This document shows positions 35,400 through 44,885 of a DNA stretch of 64,000 bases, piece after piece. This stretch comes from Hymenobacter lapidiphilus. Its GTDB lineage: Bacteria > Bacteroidota > Bacteroidia > Cytophagales > Hymenobacteraceae. The notes under the pieces were generated by a model. The model was not told where the DNA came from. It was given only the letters and a program-made list of their open reading frames with translations, and searched no databases. The stretch is from contig NZ_JABKAU010000020.1 in the NCBI RefSeq assembly GCF_013377885.1, positions 1-64,000 of the forward strand, in the 5' to 3' direction. Both the position numbers and the translations under genes were made by a program. Every line of letters begins with the position of its first letter. Within the stretch, counting starts at the first letter, position 1.

Positions 35400-37244
35400 T
35401 TGCAATACCTCGAAGGCCGCAAATACGTCGTCCAGGCAATTTTCCTGGCCGTCGCGCTGGTTTTTGCGACGCGCCTGTTCTATATCCAGGTTCTGGACGG
35501 CAGCTACAAGCTGGCTGCCGACCGCAACACGCTCCAGCGCATCGTCCAGACTCCGTACCGGGGCCTGATTTATGACCGTAAGGGCCAGATTCTGGTCCAG
35601 AACACACCGGTGTACGACCTGATGGTGGTGCCGCGCGAAGTCAAGCAGCTCGATACCCTGCGTTTCAGCCAGCTGCTCCAGCTGCCGCTGGAAGAGGTGC
35701 GCGAGGGGCTGCAGCAGGCCCGCAAGTTCAGCCGCGTGAAGGCCTCGCCGCTGGTGCAGAACCTGAGCACCCAGGAGTTGGCTGCCATCCAGGACAATCT
35801 GATTGACTTTCCGGGCTTCAGTGTGAAAGCGCGTATGGCCCGCTCGTACAACACCCATACCATGGCCCACGCCCTGGGCTACGTGGGCTCGATAACGCCC
35901 AAGCTGCTGGAGCGGCCCCAGTACAGCAAGTACCAGCCGGGCGAGTTTCTGGGAATTACAGGCCTGGAGTCGTACTACGAAGACCAGCTCATGGGCCGGC
36001 GCGGCGTGCAGTACCGCATGGTAAATGTGCGCGGCATAGAGAAAGGCGCCTTTCGTGATGGCGAGTACGACACGCTGTCGGTGGCCGGCCAGGACTTGCA
36101 TCTGAGCTTGGATTCCGAGCTGCAGGCTTACGCCGAAAAGCTGATGGCCGGCAAGCGGGGTTCGGTGGTGGCCCTCGACCCCAAAACCGGCGAAATCCTG
36201 GCCTTTGTGTCGGCCCCCATGTTCGACCCCGAAATGCTGTCGGGAAAGGGCATGGGCAACCGCTACATGGAGCTGCTCAACAACCCCGAGCAGCCGCTGT
36301 TCAACCGCCCCCTCATGGCCACCTACCCGCCCGGCTCCACCTTTAAGCTCATAAACGAGCTGGTGGCGCTGCAGGCGGGGGTGGTGACGCCCAACACGCC
36401 GTTTGCGTGCAACTTCAAACTGGTGCGCTGCACCCACCGCCACGAGCCCCCCAGCAACGTGGGCATTGCCATCAAGCAGAGCTGCAACCCCTATTTCTAC
36501 CAGGTAATGCGCGCCACCGTGCTACGTGGCCGTTCCAGCAACCGCTTCGAGGATGCCCGTTTGGGCCTGGGCGAGTGGCGGCGGCAGGTGATGAAGTTCG
36601 GGCTGGGCGAAAAGCTGGGCGTGGATATGGGCCAGGAAAAGAAAGGCCTGATTCCGTCGCCTGAGTTCTACGACAAGCACAACGGCTACCACCGCTGGAC
36701 TTACCGCACGGTGTACTCGCTGAGCATCGGGCAGGGCGAGCTGGGCATTACGGGCCTGCAGATGGCCAACGTGATGGCCACCATTGCCAACCGCGGCTGG
36801 TACTACACGCCCCATTTCGTGCGCGGCATTGGCAGCGGCGGCCCGCTGCCCGAGTACCAGGTGAAGCATACGGTAGGGGTGGAGGCCCAGCACTTCGACG
36901 CCATTTTGCCGGGCATGGTGAGCGTGGTAGATGGCAACGGCGGCACCGGCAACAACGCCAGCCTGGCCGATGTGGGCATCTCGGTGGCTGGCAAAACCGG
37001 CACCGTGCAAAACCCCCACGGCGACGACCACGCCACCTTTGCCGCCTTCGCCCCCGCCCAGGACCCGCAGATTGCCATCGTCGTGTTCATCGAAAACGCC
37101 GGTTTCGGCGGCAACTCGGCCGCCCCGCTGGCCGCTTTAGTTATCGAAAAACACCTGCGCGGTAAAATAGCCCCCTGGCGCCACCGTTGGGAAGAATGGC
37201 TGCCCGGCCCCGCCGATCGGTTTATCAAACGCCGGAGATACTGA
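35400..37244 (+). CDS. mrdA: Penicillin-binding protein 2 (elongation transpeptidase)
   Basis: 614 aa class B PBP that crosslinks peptidoglycan during cell elongation, with RodA as its glycosyltransferase partner. One N-terminal membrane helix (about 10-30), a PBP dimerisation domain (about 40-215) and a transpeptidase domain (about 245-595) with SxxK at S313-K316 (PPGSTFKL), SxN at S361-N363 (QSCNP) and KTG at K532-G534 (AGKTGTVQ). The start is a TTG at 35400 (MQYLEGRKYVVQ): the longer frame beginning at 35349 lies inside the -7 promoter box and cannot be used. A palindrome separates it from rodA. Confidence 0.93.
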   Translation: MQYLEGRKYVVQAIFLAVALVFATRLFYIQVLDGSYKLAADRNTLQRIVQTPYRGLIYDRKGQILVQNTPVYDLMVVPREVKQLDTLRFSQLLQLPLEEVREGLQQARKFSRVKASPLVQNLSTQELAAIQDNLIDFPGFSVKARMARSYNTHTMAHALGYVGSITPKLLERPQYSKYQPGEFLGITGLESYYEDQLMGRRGVQYRMVNVRGIEKGAFRDGEYDTLSVAGQDLHLSLDSELQAYAEKLMAGKRGSVVALDPKTGEILAFVSAPMFDPEMLSGKGMGNRYMELLNNPEQPLFNRPLMATYPPGSTFKLINELVALQAGVVTPNTPFACNFKLVRCTHRHEPPSNVGIAIKQSCNPYFYQVMRATVLRGRSSNRFEDARLGLGEWRRQVMKFGLGEKLGVDMGQEKKGLIPSPEFYDKHNGYHRWTYRTVYSLSIGQGELGITGLQMANVMATIANRGWYYTPHFVRGIGSGGPLPEYQVKHTVGVEAQHFDAILPGMVSVVDGNGGTGNNASLADVGISVAGKTGTVQNPHGDDHATFAAFAPAQDPQIAIVVFIENAGFGGNSAAPLAALVIEKHLRGKIAPWRHRWEEWLPGPADRFIKRRRY

Positions 37245-37272
37245 TAGAGCCGTTTAGAAAGTTAATCAGAAC

Positions 37273-37368
37273 GTCATGCTGAGCTTGCCGAAGCATCTCT
37301 ACCGCTTCGTTGAGATGCAATGCTAATCCAACGAAGCGGTAGAGATGCTTCGGCAAGCTCAGCATGAC
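37273..37368. repeat. Palindrome between mrdA and rodA, GTCATGCTGAGC type
   Basis: Perfect 39-base arms (37273-37311 and 37330-37368), 18-base loop. Nearly the same sequence as the palindromes at 23835 and 27785. Confidence 0.95.
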
Positions 37369-37393
37369 AAACCTTTTATTTGCGAACTAACTC

Positions 37394-38692
37394 TTGAATT
37401 CCCTTCCCGCCCGCTACAACCGCAGCATCGACTGGGTCACGGTCTTGCTCTACCTGCTGATGGTGGGGGTGGGCTGGCTGAACGTGTACGCGGCCAGCTA
37501 CTCGCCCGACGCGCCCGATAATGCGCTTAGCTCGTTGAGCTTTGGCCAGCTCATGAATTTCAACTGGTTCAAGCAGATTGTCTGGATTGGTACGGCTCTG
37601 GTGCTGATTGTGGTGCTGCTCGTCATCGACCCCAAGGCCTACGACACGCTGGCTTACGGCCTCTATGGGCTGATGATTGTGCTGCTGATTATTACGCCCT
37701 TTATTGCCCGGCCAATTGCCGGCTCGCGCTCGTGGCTGGAGCTGGGGCCGGTGCGCCTGCAGCCCGCCGAATTTGCCAAGTTCATTACTGCCCTGGCCGT
37801 ATCGCGCTACCTGGCCGGCATCAACCTGCGCCAGCAAAGCTTCCGCGACCAGCTGGTGCTGGCTGGCCTCACGCTGCTGCCGCCGGTACTCATCATCGCG
37901 GCCAACGAAACAGGGCAGGCGTTGGTGTTTGCGGCGTTTCTGCTGGCCTATTTCCGCGAGGGCATGTCGCCCATCATCCTGCTGATTCTGGCCGCCGGAG
38001 CCGTTATCCTGATTCTGGCGCTGCTCGTGCCCAAGCTATGGCTGCTGGTAGGTTTTACGGTGCTGCTGATAATTGCGCTGGCGGCTAACTGGCGGACGCT
38101 ACGGCACTACATTCCGATGAGCCTGGGGGTATGGGCAGTCGTTATCGGGATGGTGTTCGGGGTCGATTTCTTCTTCAACAACGTGCTCCAGGACCACCAG
38201 CGCAAGCGCATCGAAATCCTGATAAACCCCTCGGCCGACCCGCTGGGCGTGGGCTGGAACGTCACGCAGTCGAAAATTGCCATCGGCTCGGGTGGGCTGG
38301 CCGGTAAAGGCTTCCTGCAGGGCACCCAAACCAAGTTCGATTTCGTGCCCGAGCAGAGCACCGACTTCATTTTCTGCACCGTGGGGGAGGAGTGGGGGTG
38401 GCTGGGGTCGATGGTCACCATCGGGCTGTTCATGGGCCTGCTGGGCCGTATCGGCTACGTGGCCGAGCGGCAGAAATCGGTGTTTGGGCGCACTTATGGC
38501 TACTGCGTGGCCAGCATCATCTTCTTCCACTTCTGCATCAACATCGGCATGACCATCGGACTGGCCCCGGTGGTGGGCATTCCGCTGCCGTTCTTCAGCT
38601 ACGGCGGCTCCTCGCTGTGGTCGTTCACCACGCTGCTCTTCATCCTGCTGGCCATTGATGCCGCCCGCAAGCAGGATCTGGAGCGGTATTAA
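37394..38692 (+). CDS. rodA: Rod shape-determining protein RodA (SEDS glycosyltransferase)
   Basis: 432 aa SEDS-family peptidoglycan glycosyltransferase with about ten membrane segments. Conserved blocks are GSRSWLELGPVRLQPAEFAK, the large-loop stretch SKIAIGSGGLAGKGFLQGTQ, and VPEQSTDFIFCTVGEEWG, the SEDS signature. Final block is GIPLPFFSYGGSSLWS. The start is TTG at 37394; the palindrome ends only 25 bases earlier. The 3' end overlaps the convergent membrane-protein gene by four bases. Confidence 0.95.
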   Translation: MNSLPARYNRSIDWVTVLLYLLMVGVGWLNVYAASYSPDAPDNALSSLSFGQLMNFNWFKQIVWIGTALVLIVVLLVIDPKAYDTLAYGLYGLMIVLLIITPFIARPIAGSRSWLELGPVRLQPAEFAKFITALAVSRYLAGINLRQQSFRDQLVLAGLTLLPPVLIIAANETGQALVFAAFLLAYFREGMSPIILLILAAGAVILILALLVPKLWLLVGFTVLLIIALAANWRTLRHYIPMSLGVWAVVIGMVFGVDFFFNNVLQDHQRKRIEILINPSADPLGVGWNVTQSKIAIGSGGLAGKGFLQGTQTKFDFVPEQSTDFIFCTVGEEWGWLGSMVTIGLFMGLLGRIGYVAERQKSVFGRTYGYCVASIIFFHFCINIGMTIGLAPVVGIPLPFFSYGGSSLWSFTTLLFILLAIDAARKQDLERY

Positions 38693-39771
38693 GAGGTCGA
38701 ATTAGCTCTCGACTCACTTATCGGTGTGTGCTGGCTGATTTGGCCGCAACAATCAAACAAAGAATCACGGCTAACAACCAACGAGAAAGCCACCGCGAAA
38801 ACCGGGGCGGCCAGATAGCCCATGCGGCCCAAATCGCCGGAAAGCAGCATGTGGGCGGCCACGATAACCAGCAGCCCAATTCCAGACCAGCCCACGGAGG
38901 GAACCCAGTTTTGACGAGCCGCACGGCTGCGCAAACCCGCCAGCAAGGCGAGGCTGAAGAAGCCGAAGATGCTGAAGATTTCGCCTGCGCCCTTCACCGA
39001 AAACAGCCGCCTTAGCGAGTAACCCAGGTTTTCAAAGTGGCCCAGGGCATTGCTGACGCTGGCTTCCGGCGGCGTGCCGGCCTGCTGGTCAATCCAGAAG
39101 CGCAAAGCCAGCCAGGCGGCCCCGCCTAGGGCCAGCCAGGCCAGTTGGTAGGGCCAGCGCAGCGCGTGGCGGCCGTACCACAGTAGCCAGGGCACCAGTA
39201 GCAGCCCCGATTCTTTGGCCGGCAGCGCCAGCAGCAGCACCGCCACCACGGCCCCCGCCGAACCAGCGCGCACGGCGTAAAAGGCCAGTGCAAACACCAA
39301 CAGGTACAGGCTATCCACGAGGGGCAGGCCGGCCGTATACACCGCCCAGCGGCTCGTGAAAACGGCCGCCAGAGCCAGTGCGGCCGCTAGTGGTGTGGCT
39401 CCGCAGAGTTGGCAGGTCCGGAAAAGTACGAGCCCCATACCAGCCAGCAACAGGCAGTTTACCACGTAAAACGCCAGCCGCAGAGGCCAGTCGGAGCCGG
39501 GGCGCTCGGGCCAGATGCGGGCGTACACCTGCTCGATGGGCCAGGCTACGGCGGCGGCCAGGGCCGGCACCAGCGGCCGGTAGCGCCGCGTCAGGCTCAC
39601 GCCTTCAAACTCGCCGCGGGCCACGCTCAGGTAGCTGCGCGTATCGAGCGAGTGCGAGAAATCGTAGTGCCGGTACATGGGGTAAGCCGGCCCCGCCACC
39701 AGGCCCAGGCCCAGCAGGTACACCAGCAGCCAATGGGGCCAGCGCAGAGGGGCAGCAGCGGGGTGGGGCAT
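38689..39771 (-). CDS. Polytopic membrane protein of unknown function
   Basis: 360 aa with about nine hydrophobic segments. The first periplasmic loop contains YPMYRHYDFSHSLDTRSYLS and TRRYRPLVPALAAA, an Asp/Arg-rich pattern like that of GT-C fold glycosyltransferases (acidic residue in the first loop). I do not recognise a specific family. Conserved-looking LPLVDSLYLLVFALAFY and LPAKESGLLLVPWLLW recall DUF-type mannosyltransferase-like proteins. Convergent with rodA, 4-base overlap. Confidence 0.7.
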   Translation of the reverse strand: MPHPAAAPLRWPHWLLVYLLGLGLVAGPAYPMYRHYDFSHSLDTRSYLSVARGEFEGVSLTRRYRPLVPALAAAVAWPIEQVYARIWPERPGSDWPLRLAFYVVNCLLLAGMGLVLFRTCQLCGATPLAAALALAAVFTSRWAVYTAGLPLVDSLYLLVFALAFYAVRAGSAGAVVAVLLLALPAKESGLLLVPWLLWYGRHALRWPYQLAWLALGGAAWLALRFWIDQQAGTPPEASVSNALGHFENLGYSLRRLFSVKGAGEIFSIFGFFSLALLAGLRSRAARQNWVPSVGWSGIGLLVIVAAHMLLSGDLGRMGYLAAPVFAVAFSLVVSRDSLFDCCGQISQHTPISESRANSTS

Positions 39772-39828
39772 GGGGCGGTAACGAATGAAATGAGAGCCAG
39801 CTCCGAAACTGGGGCTGGCTCCGGAAAA

Positions 39829-40983
39829 TCAGGCGCTGAACTTGCGGTCAATCAGGCGCAGCAGCTTGTTTACGTGCTCGTCCTTGCGTACCCATTGCTG
39901 TTCGGCGGCCAGGTTGTCGGTTACGTAGCGCTTGGCCGCGTCGGCGTCGGGCAGCGTGTCGAGATGCTGAATAGCGGCGTGGTAGCGCATGTTCTCGCCC
40001 CCAAACAGCTCATTGATAAAGCTGAACCGCTGATTGATGGAAATAGCCTCGCGCAACGACTCGACATTTGGGGCCTTATCGGCCAGCGTGGCGGCGCGGT
40101 CGGGGCGGAGGGTTTCGCTCAGTGAAGGCGAACCCGCTCGCTCGGCCTTTAGCTTGGCATGCAGCGGCACAACGGCCTCCGTATCAGCTACCGTCGCTTT
40201 GGCCATCGGAGCTTCCGGCGCGGTCGGGACCATTGGAGCCGGGGCTACCGGCACTGCGGAAACGGTTGCAGGCACGGGGTCAGGAGCCGGGACAAGCGCG
40301 GCGGGAGCAGCAGGAGCCGGCTGCACCGGCACTGCGACGGGCGGCGCCGATGCTTCGCGCAGTTCCTCTTCGGTAAGCGGCAGCAGCTCGTTGAACTGCG
40401 CTACCAGCTCCGTCAGGGGCTCCAGTTGGCCGGAATTGCTTTCCAGATGCTGGCTGAAGTGGCTGATGAGGTAGTCGCGTGGCTGCACCTGGCCAGCCGG
40501 CAGCGCGTCGATGAAACGCTCGAACAGGGACTTGTTGAGGTGCAGATAGCGCAGCCCCTCGCGCAGCTGCTCGGGCGTACGTGGGCCGGATTCGGCGGGC
40601 AGCAGCTTGGTGGCCAGCGTATCGGCCGGGCTGAGGGCACCGGCCAGCGTGTCGGCCACGGCCTGGGCCAGCAGCGGCTCGTAGGTGGGCCGGCTGAGGC
40701 GGATGCGCCGCGAAAGCACGTTCATGAACTGGGTGAGAGCTTGGCGCACATCGGCATCTTCGAAGTCGAAATATGCGCTGCGCAGCTGGGCCATTTCGGC
40801 GGTCCACTTCCCCAGTAGCTCCTGCACCACAAACAGGTTTACCTGCCGGACGGGCGTGAAACTGAGTACTGCCGGACCATCGAGCGTGGCCGTGGGGCGG
40901 GCCCCGAAATGTTGGTCGCAGAGCCGGGCTGCCAGCAGCCGGCCGTATTGTTCACGCTGTGCGTGGCTATATTTGGTATTCAT
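39829..40983 (-). CDS. Conserved Bacteroidota protein with Pro/Ala linker, function unknown
   Basis: 384 aa, soluble, no signal peptide. An N-terminal helical part (about 1-215) is joined by a Pro/Ala/Val-rich linker (about 215-275) to a conserved C-terminal part (about 310-384) with SFINELFGGENMRYHAAIQH and TLPDADAAKRYVTDNLA. Proteins with this C-terminal block and a variable linker are common in Bacteroidota, as far as I recall, but have no named function. It is divergent from a ferredoxin gene, with only 34 bases between the two start codons. Confidence 0.75.
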   Translation of the reverse strand: MNTKYSHAQREQYGRLLAARLCDQHFGARPTATLDGPAVLSFTPVRQVNLFVVQELLGKWTAEMAQLRSAYFDFEDADVRQALTQFMNVLSRRIRLSRPTYEPLLAQAVADTLAGALSPADTLATKLLPAESGPRTPEQLREGLRYLHLNKSLFERFIDALPAGQVQPRDYLISHFSQHLESNSGQLEPLTELVAQFNELLPLTEEELREASAPPVAVPVQPAPAAPAALVPAPDPVPATVSAVPVAPAPMVPTAPEAPMAKATVADTEAVVPLHAKLKAERAGSPSLSETLRPDRAATLADKAPNVESLREAISINQRFSFINELFGGENMRYHAAIQHLDTLPDADAAKRYVTDNLAAEQQWVRKDEHVNKLLRLIDRKFSA

Positions 40984-41017
40984 TGAGAGCCTGGTTCAGC
41001 GAGCAATTTACAGAAAG

Positions 41018-41347
41018 ATGCCCACTCTGATTGTTGAAAACCTGGCCGGCGTGGCCATTCCGGTGCCTGCCGGAGCCACGCTGCTGGCCGCCATCCAGGC
41101 AGCCGGCCACGACTGGCAGCATGCCTGCGGGGCGCGGGGCCGCTGCGTTACGTGCCGGCTGCGGGTGTGCGCCGGGGCCGAGCTGCTGAGCGAGCCCACA
41201 GCCCCCGAGCTGCGCTACCGGGCCGCCGGCCGCCTCCGCCCCGATGAGCGCCTGAGCTGCCAAGCCCGCCTGCCCGCCGGCCAGGTAAGCGCCCGTGTAC
41301 CCCGCGCCACGCAGCTGCCGCACGTGGTGTACTCGATGAAGGGATGA
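41018..41347 (+). CDS. [2Fe-2S] ferredoxin, plant/adrenodoxin-like
   Basis: 109 aa. Cluster ligands C37, C43, C46 and C81 (HACGARGRCVTC ... RLSCQ). It resembles the stand-alone 2Fe-2S ferredoxins of Bacteroidota and is distinct from the ISC ferredoxin at 22463. Redox partner unknown. The longer open frame to the left is antisense to the neighbouring gene, so I start at the ATG at 41018. The N terminus directly begins the beta-grasp fold (MPTLIVENLAGVAIPVPAGA). Confidence 0.88.
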   Translation: MPTLIVENLAGVAIPVPAGATLLAAIQAAGHDWQHACGARGRCVTCRLRVCAGAELLSEPTAPELRYRAAGRLRPDERLSCQARLPAGQVSARVPRATQLPHVVYSMKG

Positions 41348-41426
41348 ATGGCAATAACAGCCCGCCAATCAGAGGTAAGCCAAGAATCTCGTGTAGGCTC
41401 ATTGAATGATAACCGCGCAACGAGTT

Positions 41427-41461
41427 CACGCAAGATTCTTCGCTTCGCTCTGAATGACGTT
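41427..41461. repeat. Half palindrome, AACGTCATTCAGAGCG type
   Basis: One well-preserved right arm (41427-41461). The left arm is reduced to a trace near 41380-41393 (CCAAGAATCTCGTG), so this copy looks decayed or truncated. Confidence 0.7.
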
Positions 41462-41493
41462 CTTTTGTATTCCCCTACTCACCCATTCACCCA

Positions 41494-42105
41494 TTGACTC
41501 CGCCTGTGTTTATTGAACCCCGCGTTGGTACGCGCCCTGGCAGCAGCGCCCGCCGGGGCTGGATTGAAGTTGTGTGCGGCTCCATGTTTTCGGGTAAAAC
41601 CGAGGAGCTTATCCGGCGGCTGAAACGGGCCGAAATTGCCCGTCAGCGGGTGGAAATCTTCAAGCCCGCCCTCGACACCCGCTACCACGCCGAAGATGTG
41701 GTGTCGCACAACCAGAACAGCATCCGCAGTACGCCCGTGCCGGTGGCCCAGGAAATCCTGCTGCTGGCTACCAGCTGCGACGTGGTGGGCATTGATGAGG
41801 CCCAGTTTTTCGACGAGTCGCTGGTAGACGTATGCGTGCAGCTGGCCAATGGTGGTACCCGGGTTATTGTGGCCGGCCTCGATATGGACTTCCAGGGACA
41901 GCCCTTCGGCCCCATGCCCGCCCTGATGGCCGTGGCCGAGTTCGTGACCAAGGTGCACGCCATCTGCGTGCGTTGCGGCGAGCTGGCCTCCTACTCATTC
42001 CGGGTAACGGCCGCCGAAGATAAAATTCTGCTCGGCGAAACCGACGCCTACGAAGCGCGCTGCCGCGTTTGCTTCCAGGAAGGGCTGCGGCAAAAGGCGA
42101 AATAA
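41494..42105 (+). CDS. tdk: Thymidine kinase (type II)
   Basis: 203 aa. Salvage enzyme phosphorylating thymidine with ATP. P-loop GSMFSGKT (29-36), catalytic acid block VGIDEAQFF (E102), and a four-cysteine zinc site C158, C161, C190, C193 in the lasso region. The start is uncertain: TTG at 41494 or GTG at 41506; no ATG precedes the P-loop. Confidence 0.95.
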   Translation: MTPPVFIEPRVGTRPGSSARRGWIEVVCGSMFSGKTEELIRRLKRAEIARQRVEIFKPALDTRYHAEDVVSHNQNSIRSTPVPVAQEILLLATSCDVVGIDEAQFFDESLVDVCVQLANGGTRVIVAGLDMDFQGQPFGPMPALMAVAEFVTKVHAICVRCGELASYSFRVTAAEDKILLGETDAYEARCRVCFQEGLRQKAK

Positions 42106-42175
42106 GGCACGGCACTAAAGCCCGGCCTGGGGCGTTAACTTGCGTCTGTTCGCCTCGTTTTTTACCGCCCGCTAC

Positions 42176-44551
42176 ATGAGTCTATCCTTACGCCTGCACG
42201 CTGCGCTACTGTCGCTTTTCCTGCTGCTGGCTTTCCTGCCGGCCGGTACGGCCCGGGCCCAGTCGGCGGCGGCCGGCTATGGTGAGTGGCAGCTGCACCT
42301 GCCCACCAACCGCGCTCTGGCCCTGGCCGAGGCCGACGACCGGGTGTACGTGGCCGCCCAGGATGCTTTCTTCTACCTCGACAAAAAGCTGGGCACCACC
42401 CGCCTGCTGTCGCGGCGCGACGGCCTGAGCGACGTGGGTGTGAGCACCTTAGCCTACGATTCGGTGGGCCAAAAGCTGCTGGTGGTGTACCAGAACGCCA
42501 ACCTCGACCTGCTGCGCCTGCAGGACGGGAAAATCAGCAACCTCAACGACATTTTCCGCAAGGACATTAACGGTGGCAAAACCGTGTATCAGGTCCAGAT
42601 TACCGGGCGGCGGGCCTACCTGGCGGCCAGTTTCGGTATCGTAGTCCTCGATTTAGATAAGCGTGAAATCCGGGATTCGTACACCAATATCGGGCCCGGC
42701 GGTACGGTGGTGCAGGTATACGCTACGGCCGTGGCCAACGGTACGCTGTTTGCCGCCACCTCCAACGGCCTCATGCGCACCAGTCTGGCTGGCAACCCGC
42801 TCGACTTCCGCACCTGGACCACCGACCTGCCCGCCCTCCCCGGCAACCTTTACCGCACGCTGGCCGTGCAGCAGGGCCGGGTGGTGGCCGGCATCAACGG
42901 CGACCGGCTCTACGTGTACACCGGTCCCGGCCGCTGGCAGCCGCTGGCCGGTTCGCCGGTGGGCGTAAATTTCCGGCAGCTAACGGCTTCGGCGGCGGGC
43001 CTGCTGATAACCGAGCCGGCCCAGGTATCGGTGCTGGATGTGGTTACCGGCGCCCGCCGCCCCACGCTGCGGCCGGCGCTGTTGCGCAACCCGCAGGCTA
43101 GCCTGCGCAGCCGCGACGGGAGCTTCTACGTGGCCGATTTTGAGAACGGGCTGCTGCGGGTTGCTCCCGACGGCCAGCAGGCCGAGCAGTTTCTGACCAA
43201 CGCGCCAGCCGGAGCCCAGGCCTTCAGCGTGCTGGCCGATGCCCGCACCAACACCGTAAATATTTTTACTGGTGGCTACACCGACCGGTATTTGCAGCGC
43301 GGTCTTTTTCGGGGCTTCTACGAGTTTCAGCAGGGGCAGTGGACCAACATCACATCCACCACCCTGCCCAGCTTGGCGCAGTATCCCAACCCCCAGGACC
43401 TGACCCGGGGAGTCCGCACCGCCGACGGGACGCTGTATGTGGGCAGCTACGGCAACGGTTTGTTGGAGTGGAAGGCTCCGGGCGAGTTCCGGCTTTTCAA
43501 CCCCACCACCAACCTGCCCAACCCCCTACGCAGTGCCATTGCCGACCCCACCTTTACCCGCGTAACCGACGTTGCGGCTGATGCCGAAAACCGCGTGTGG
43601 GTGGTAAATCGCCACCAGATAGCGGGGCAGTCGGGTCTGTTCGTGTTCGACCCCGTAGCCAGCAGCTGGCGCATTATCGACTACTTTGCGGGCAGCGAAA
43701 ACCTCGACCGCATTGCCCTCGACGATGCCGGCGCGGCGTGGGTGTCGCGGGCCCGGGCCCCCGGCAGCGGTTTGGGCATGGTGGCTCACAACGCTGAAAC
43801 CCGCGAAACCCGCTACTACAACCAGGCCGTGGGCCGGGAAGGTGCTGCGCGCGACATCAACGACATATACGATGTGGTGAAGGATCGTGCGGGCGACATC
43901 TGGGTGGGTACCAACAAGGGCCCGGCCTTCTTTCCCAACCCCGGCGGCGCCTTCGACCTCCAGCAAACTAGTGGTTTTCAGCTGCCTTATGTGGATAAAG
44001 GCGGCGAAGATGAGGTGGGCTTTGCTACACTCGACAACCGGAAGATAAACGCTATTGCCATTGATGGAGCCAACCGCAAGTGGTTTGCTACCGAAAGCGG
44101 CCTGTGGCTGTTCACGGCCGATGCCAACGAAGTGTTGCTGCATTTCACCACCGAGAACAGCCCCCTGCCGTCCAACACCATCGTGGATGTGGCCGTGAAC
44201 GATAAAACCGGCGAGGTATTCGTCGTGACGGATGCGGGCGTGGTCAGCTACCGCGGCGACGCCACTATCACCGAAGGCAAGCCCAGCTGCGCCAGCGTGT
44301 TTCCGAACCCCATTCGGCCCGATTACGCTGGGCCAGTGGGCATTTCGGGCTTGGCCAACAACGCCAACGTTAAAATAACCGATGTGGCGGGCCGGCTCGT
44401 ATACCAGACCCGCGCCAACGGCGGCACCGTAAGCTGGAACCTGGCCGACTACAATGGCCAGCGCGTGCGCTCGGGCGTGTACCTGGTGCTCACCTCCGAT
44501 GCCGACGGCAAAAATGGCTGCGTAAGCAAGATTGCCGTGGTGAGTAAGTAA
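42176..44551 (+). CDS. porZ: T9SS beta-propeller protein PorZ
   Basis: 791 aa. A signal peptide (about 1-29, ending GTARAQ) precedes two seven-bladed-type propellers of the two-component-regulator-propeller kind (about 35-360 and 380-690) and a C-terminal sorting domain (about 710-791, PNPIRPDYAGPVGI ... SGVYLVLTSD). PorZ is part of the T9SS attachment complex and feeds anionic LPS to PorU. The N-terminal GEWQLHLPTNRALALAEADD matches the PorZ family. The start is the ATG at 42176, before the signal peptide; a TTG-initiated extension would begin at 42140. Confidence 0.9.
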   Translation: MSLSLRLHAALLSLFLLLAFLPAGTARAQSAAAGYGEWQLHLPTNRALALAEADDRVYVAAQDAFFYLDKKLGTTRLLSRRDGLSDVGVSTLAYDSVGQKLLVVYQNANLDLLRLQDGKISNLNDIFRKDINGGKTVYQVQITGRRAYLAASFGIVVLDLDKREIRDSYTNIGPGGTVVQVYATAVANGTLFAATSNGLMRTSLAGNPLDFRTWTTDLPALPGNLYRTLAVQQGRVVAGINGDRLYVYTGPGRWQPLAGSPVGVNFRQLTASAAGLLITEPAQVSVLDVVTGARRPTLRPALLRNPQASLRSRDGSFYVADFENGLLRVAPDGQQAEQFLTNAPAGAQAFSVLADARTNTVNIFTGGYTDRYLQRGLFRGFYEFQQGQWTNITSTTLPSLAQYPNPQDLTRGVRTADGTLYVGSYGNGLLEWKAPGEFRLFNPTTNLPNPLRSAIADPTFTRVTDVAADAENRVWVVNRHQIAGQSGLFVFDPVASSWRIIDYFAGSENLDRIALDDAGAAWVSRARAPGSGLGMVAHNAETRETRYYNQAVGREGAARDINDIYDVVKDRAGDIWVGTNKGPAFFPNPGGAFDLQQTSGFQLPYVDKGGEDEVGFATLDNRKINAIAIDGANRKWFATESGLWLFTADANEVLLHFTTENSPLPSNTIVDVAVNDKTGEVFVVTDAGVVSYRGDATITEGKPSCASVFPNPIRPDYAGPVGISGLANNANVKITDVAGRLVYQTRANGGTVSWNLADYNGQRVRSGVYLVLTSDADGKNGCVSKIAVVSK

Positions 44552-44586
44552 TATGGAGTAATGAGGGCTTAGCGAGTGTTTGAGCG

Positions 44587-44841
44587 CGTCATGTTGAGCG
44601 TAGTCGGAACCTCTCTACCCGAAGTTGCGGAGGGCGGTATAGGGGCGGGGCTTGTCCCCGCCCTCCGTACGCGTAAATCCAACGACAATCGTTTAACGGC
44701 GGGCGGGGGCAAACCCCGCCCCTACAGCGCCGTACGCGTAAATCCAACGACAATCGTTTAACGGCGGGCGGGGCAAGCCCCGCCCCTACAGCACCCTCCG
44801 CAACTTCGGGTAGAGAGGTTCCGACTCCGCTCAACATGACG
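44587..44841. repeat. Large palindrome with second repeat family nested in its spacer
   Basis: 48-base arms (44587-44634 and 44794-44841) pair with one mismatch and begin CGTCATGTTGAGCG. The spacer is filled by three GTAGGGGCGGGG-family units. The whole element fills the porZ-recO gap. Confidence 0.95.
44665..44792. repeat. Tandem 65-base units of the GC-rich family
   Basis: Two consecutive copies (44665-44728 and 44730-44792) beginning CCGTACGCGTAAATCCAACG and ending CCCCGCCCCTACAGC, differing by one G and one base. A related partial unit precedes them (44640-44664). Confidence 0.92.
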
Positions 44842-44885
44842 TTCTGAACAATTGCTTTTTATAGCTCACTACTCACTACTGAAAG

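Noticed and set aside
44665..44792. Possible CRISPR array from direct repeats
   Set aside because: Only two near-identical 64-base units directly joined, without variable spacers, and no cas genes. They are tandem copies of a palindromic repeat.
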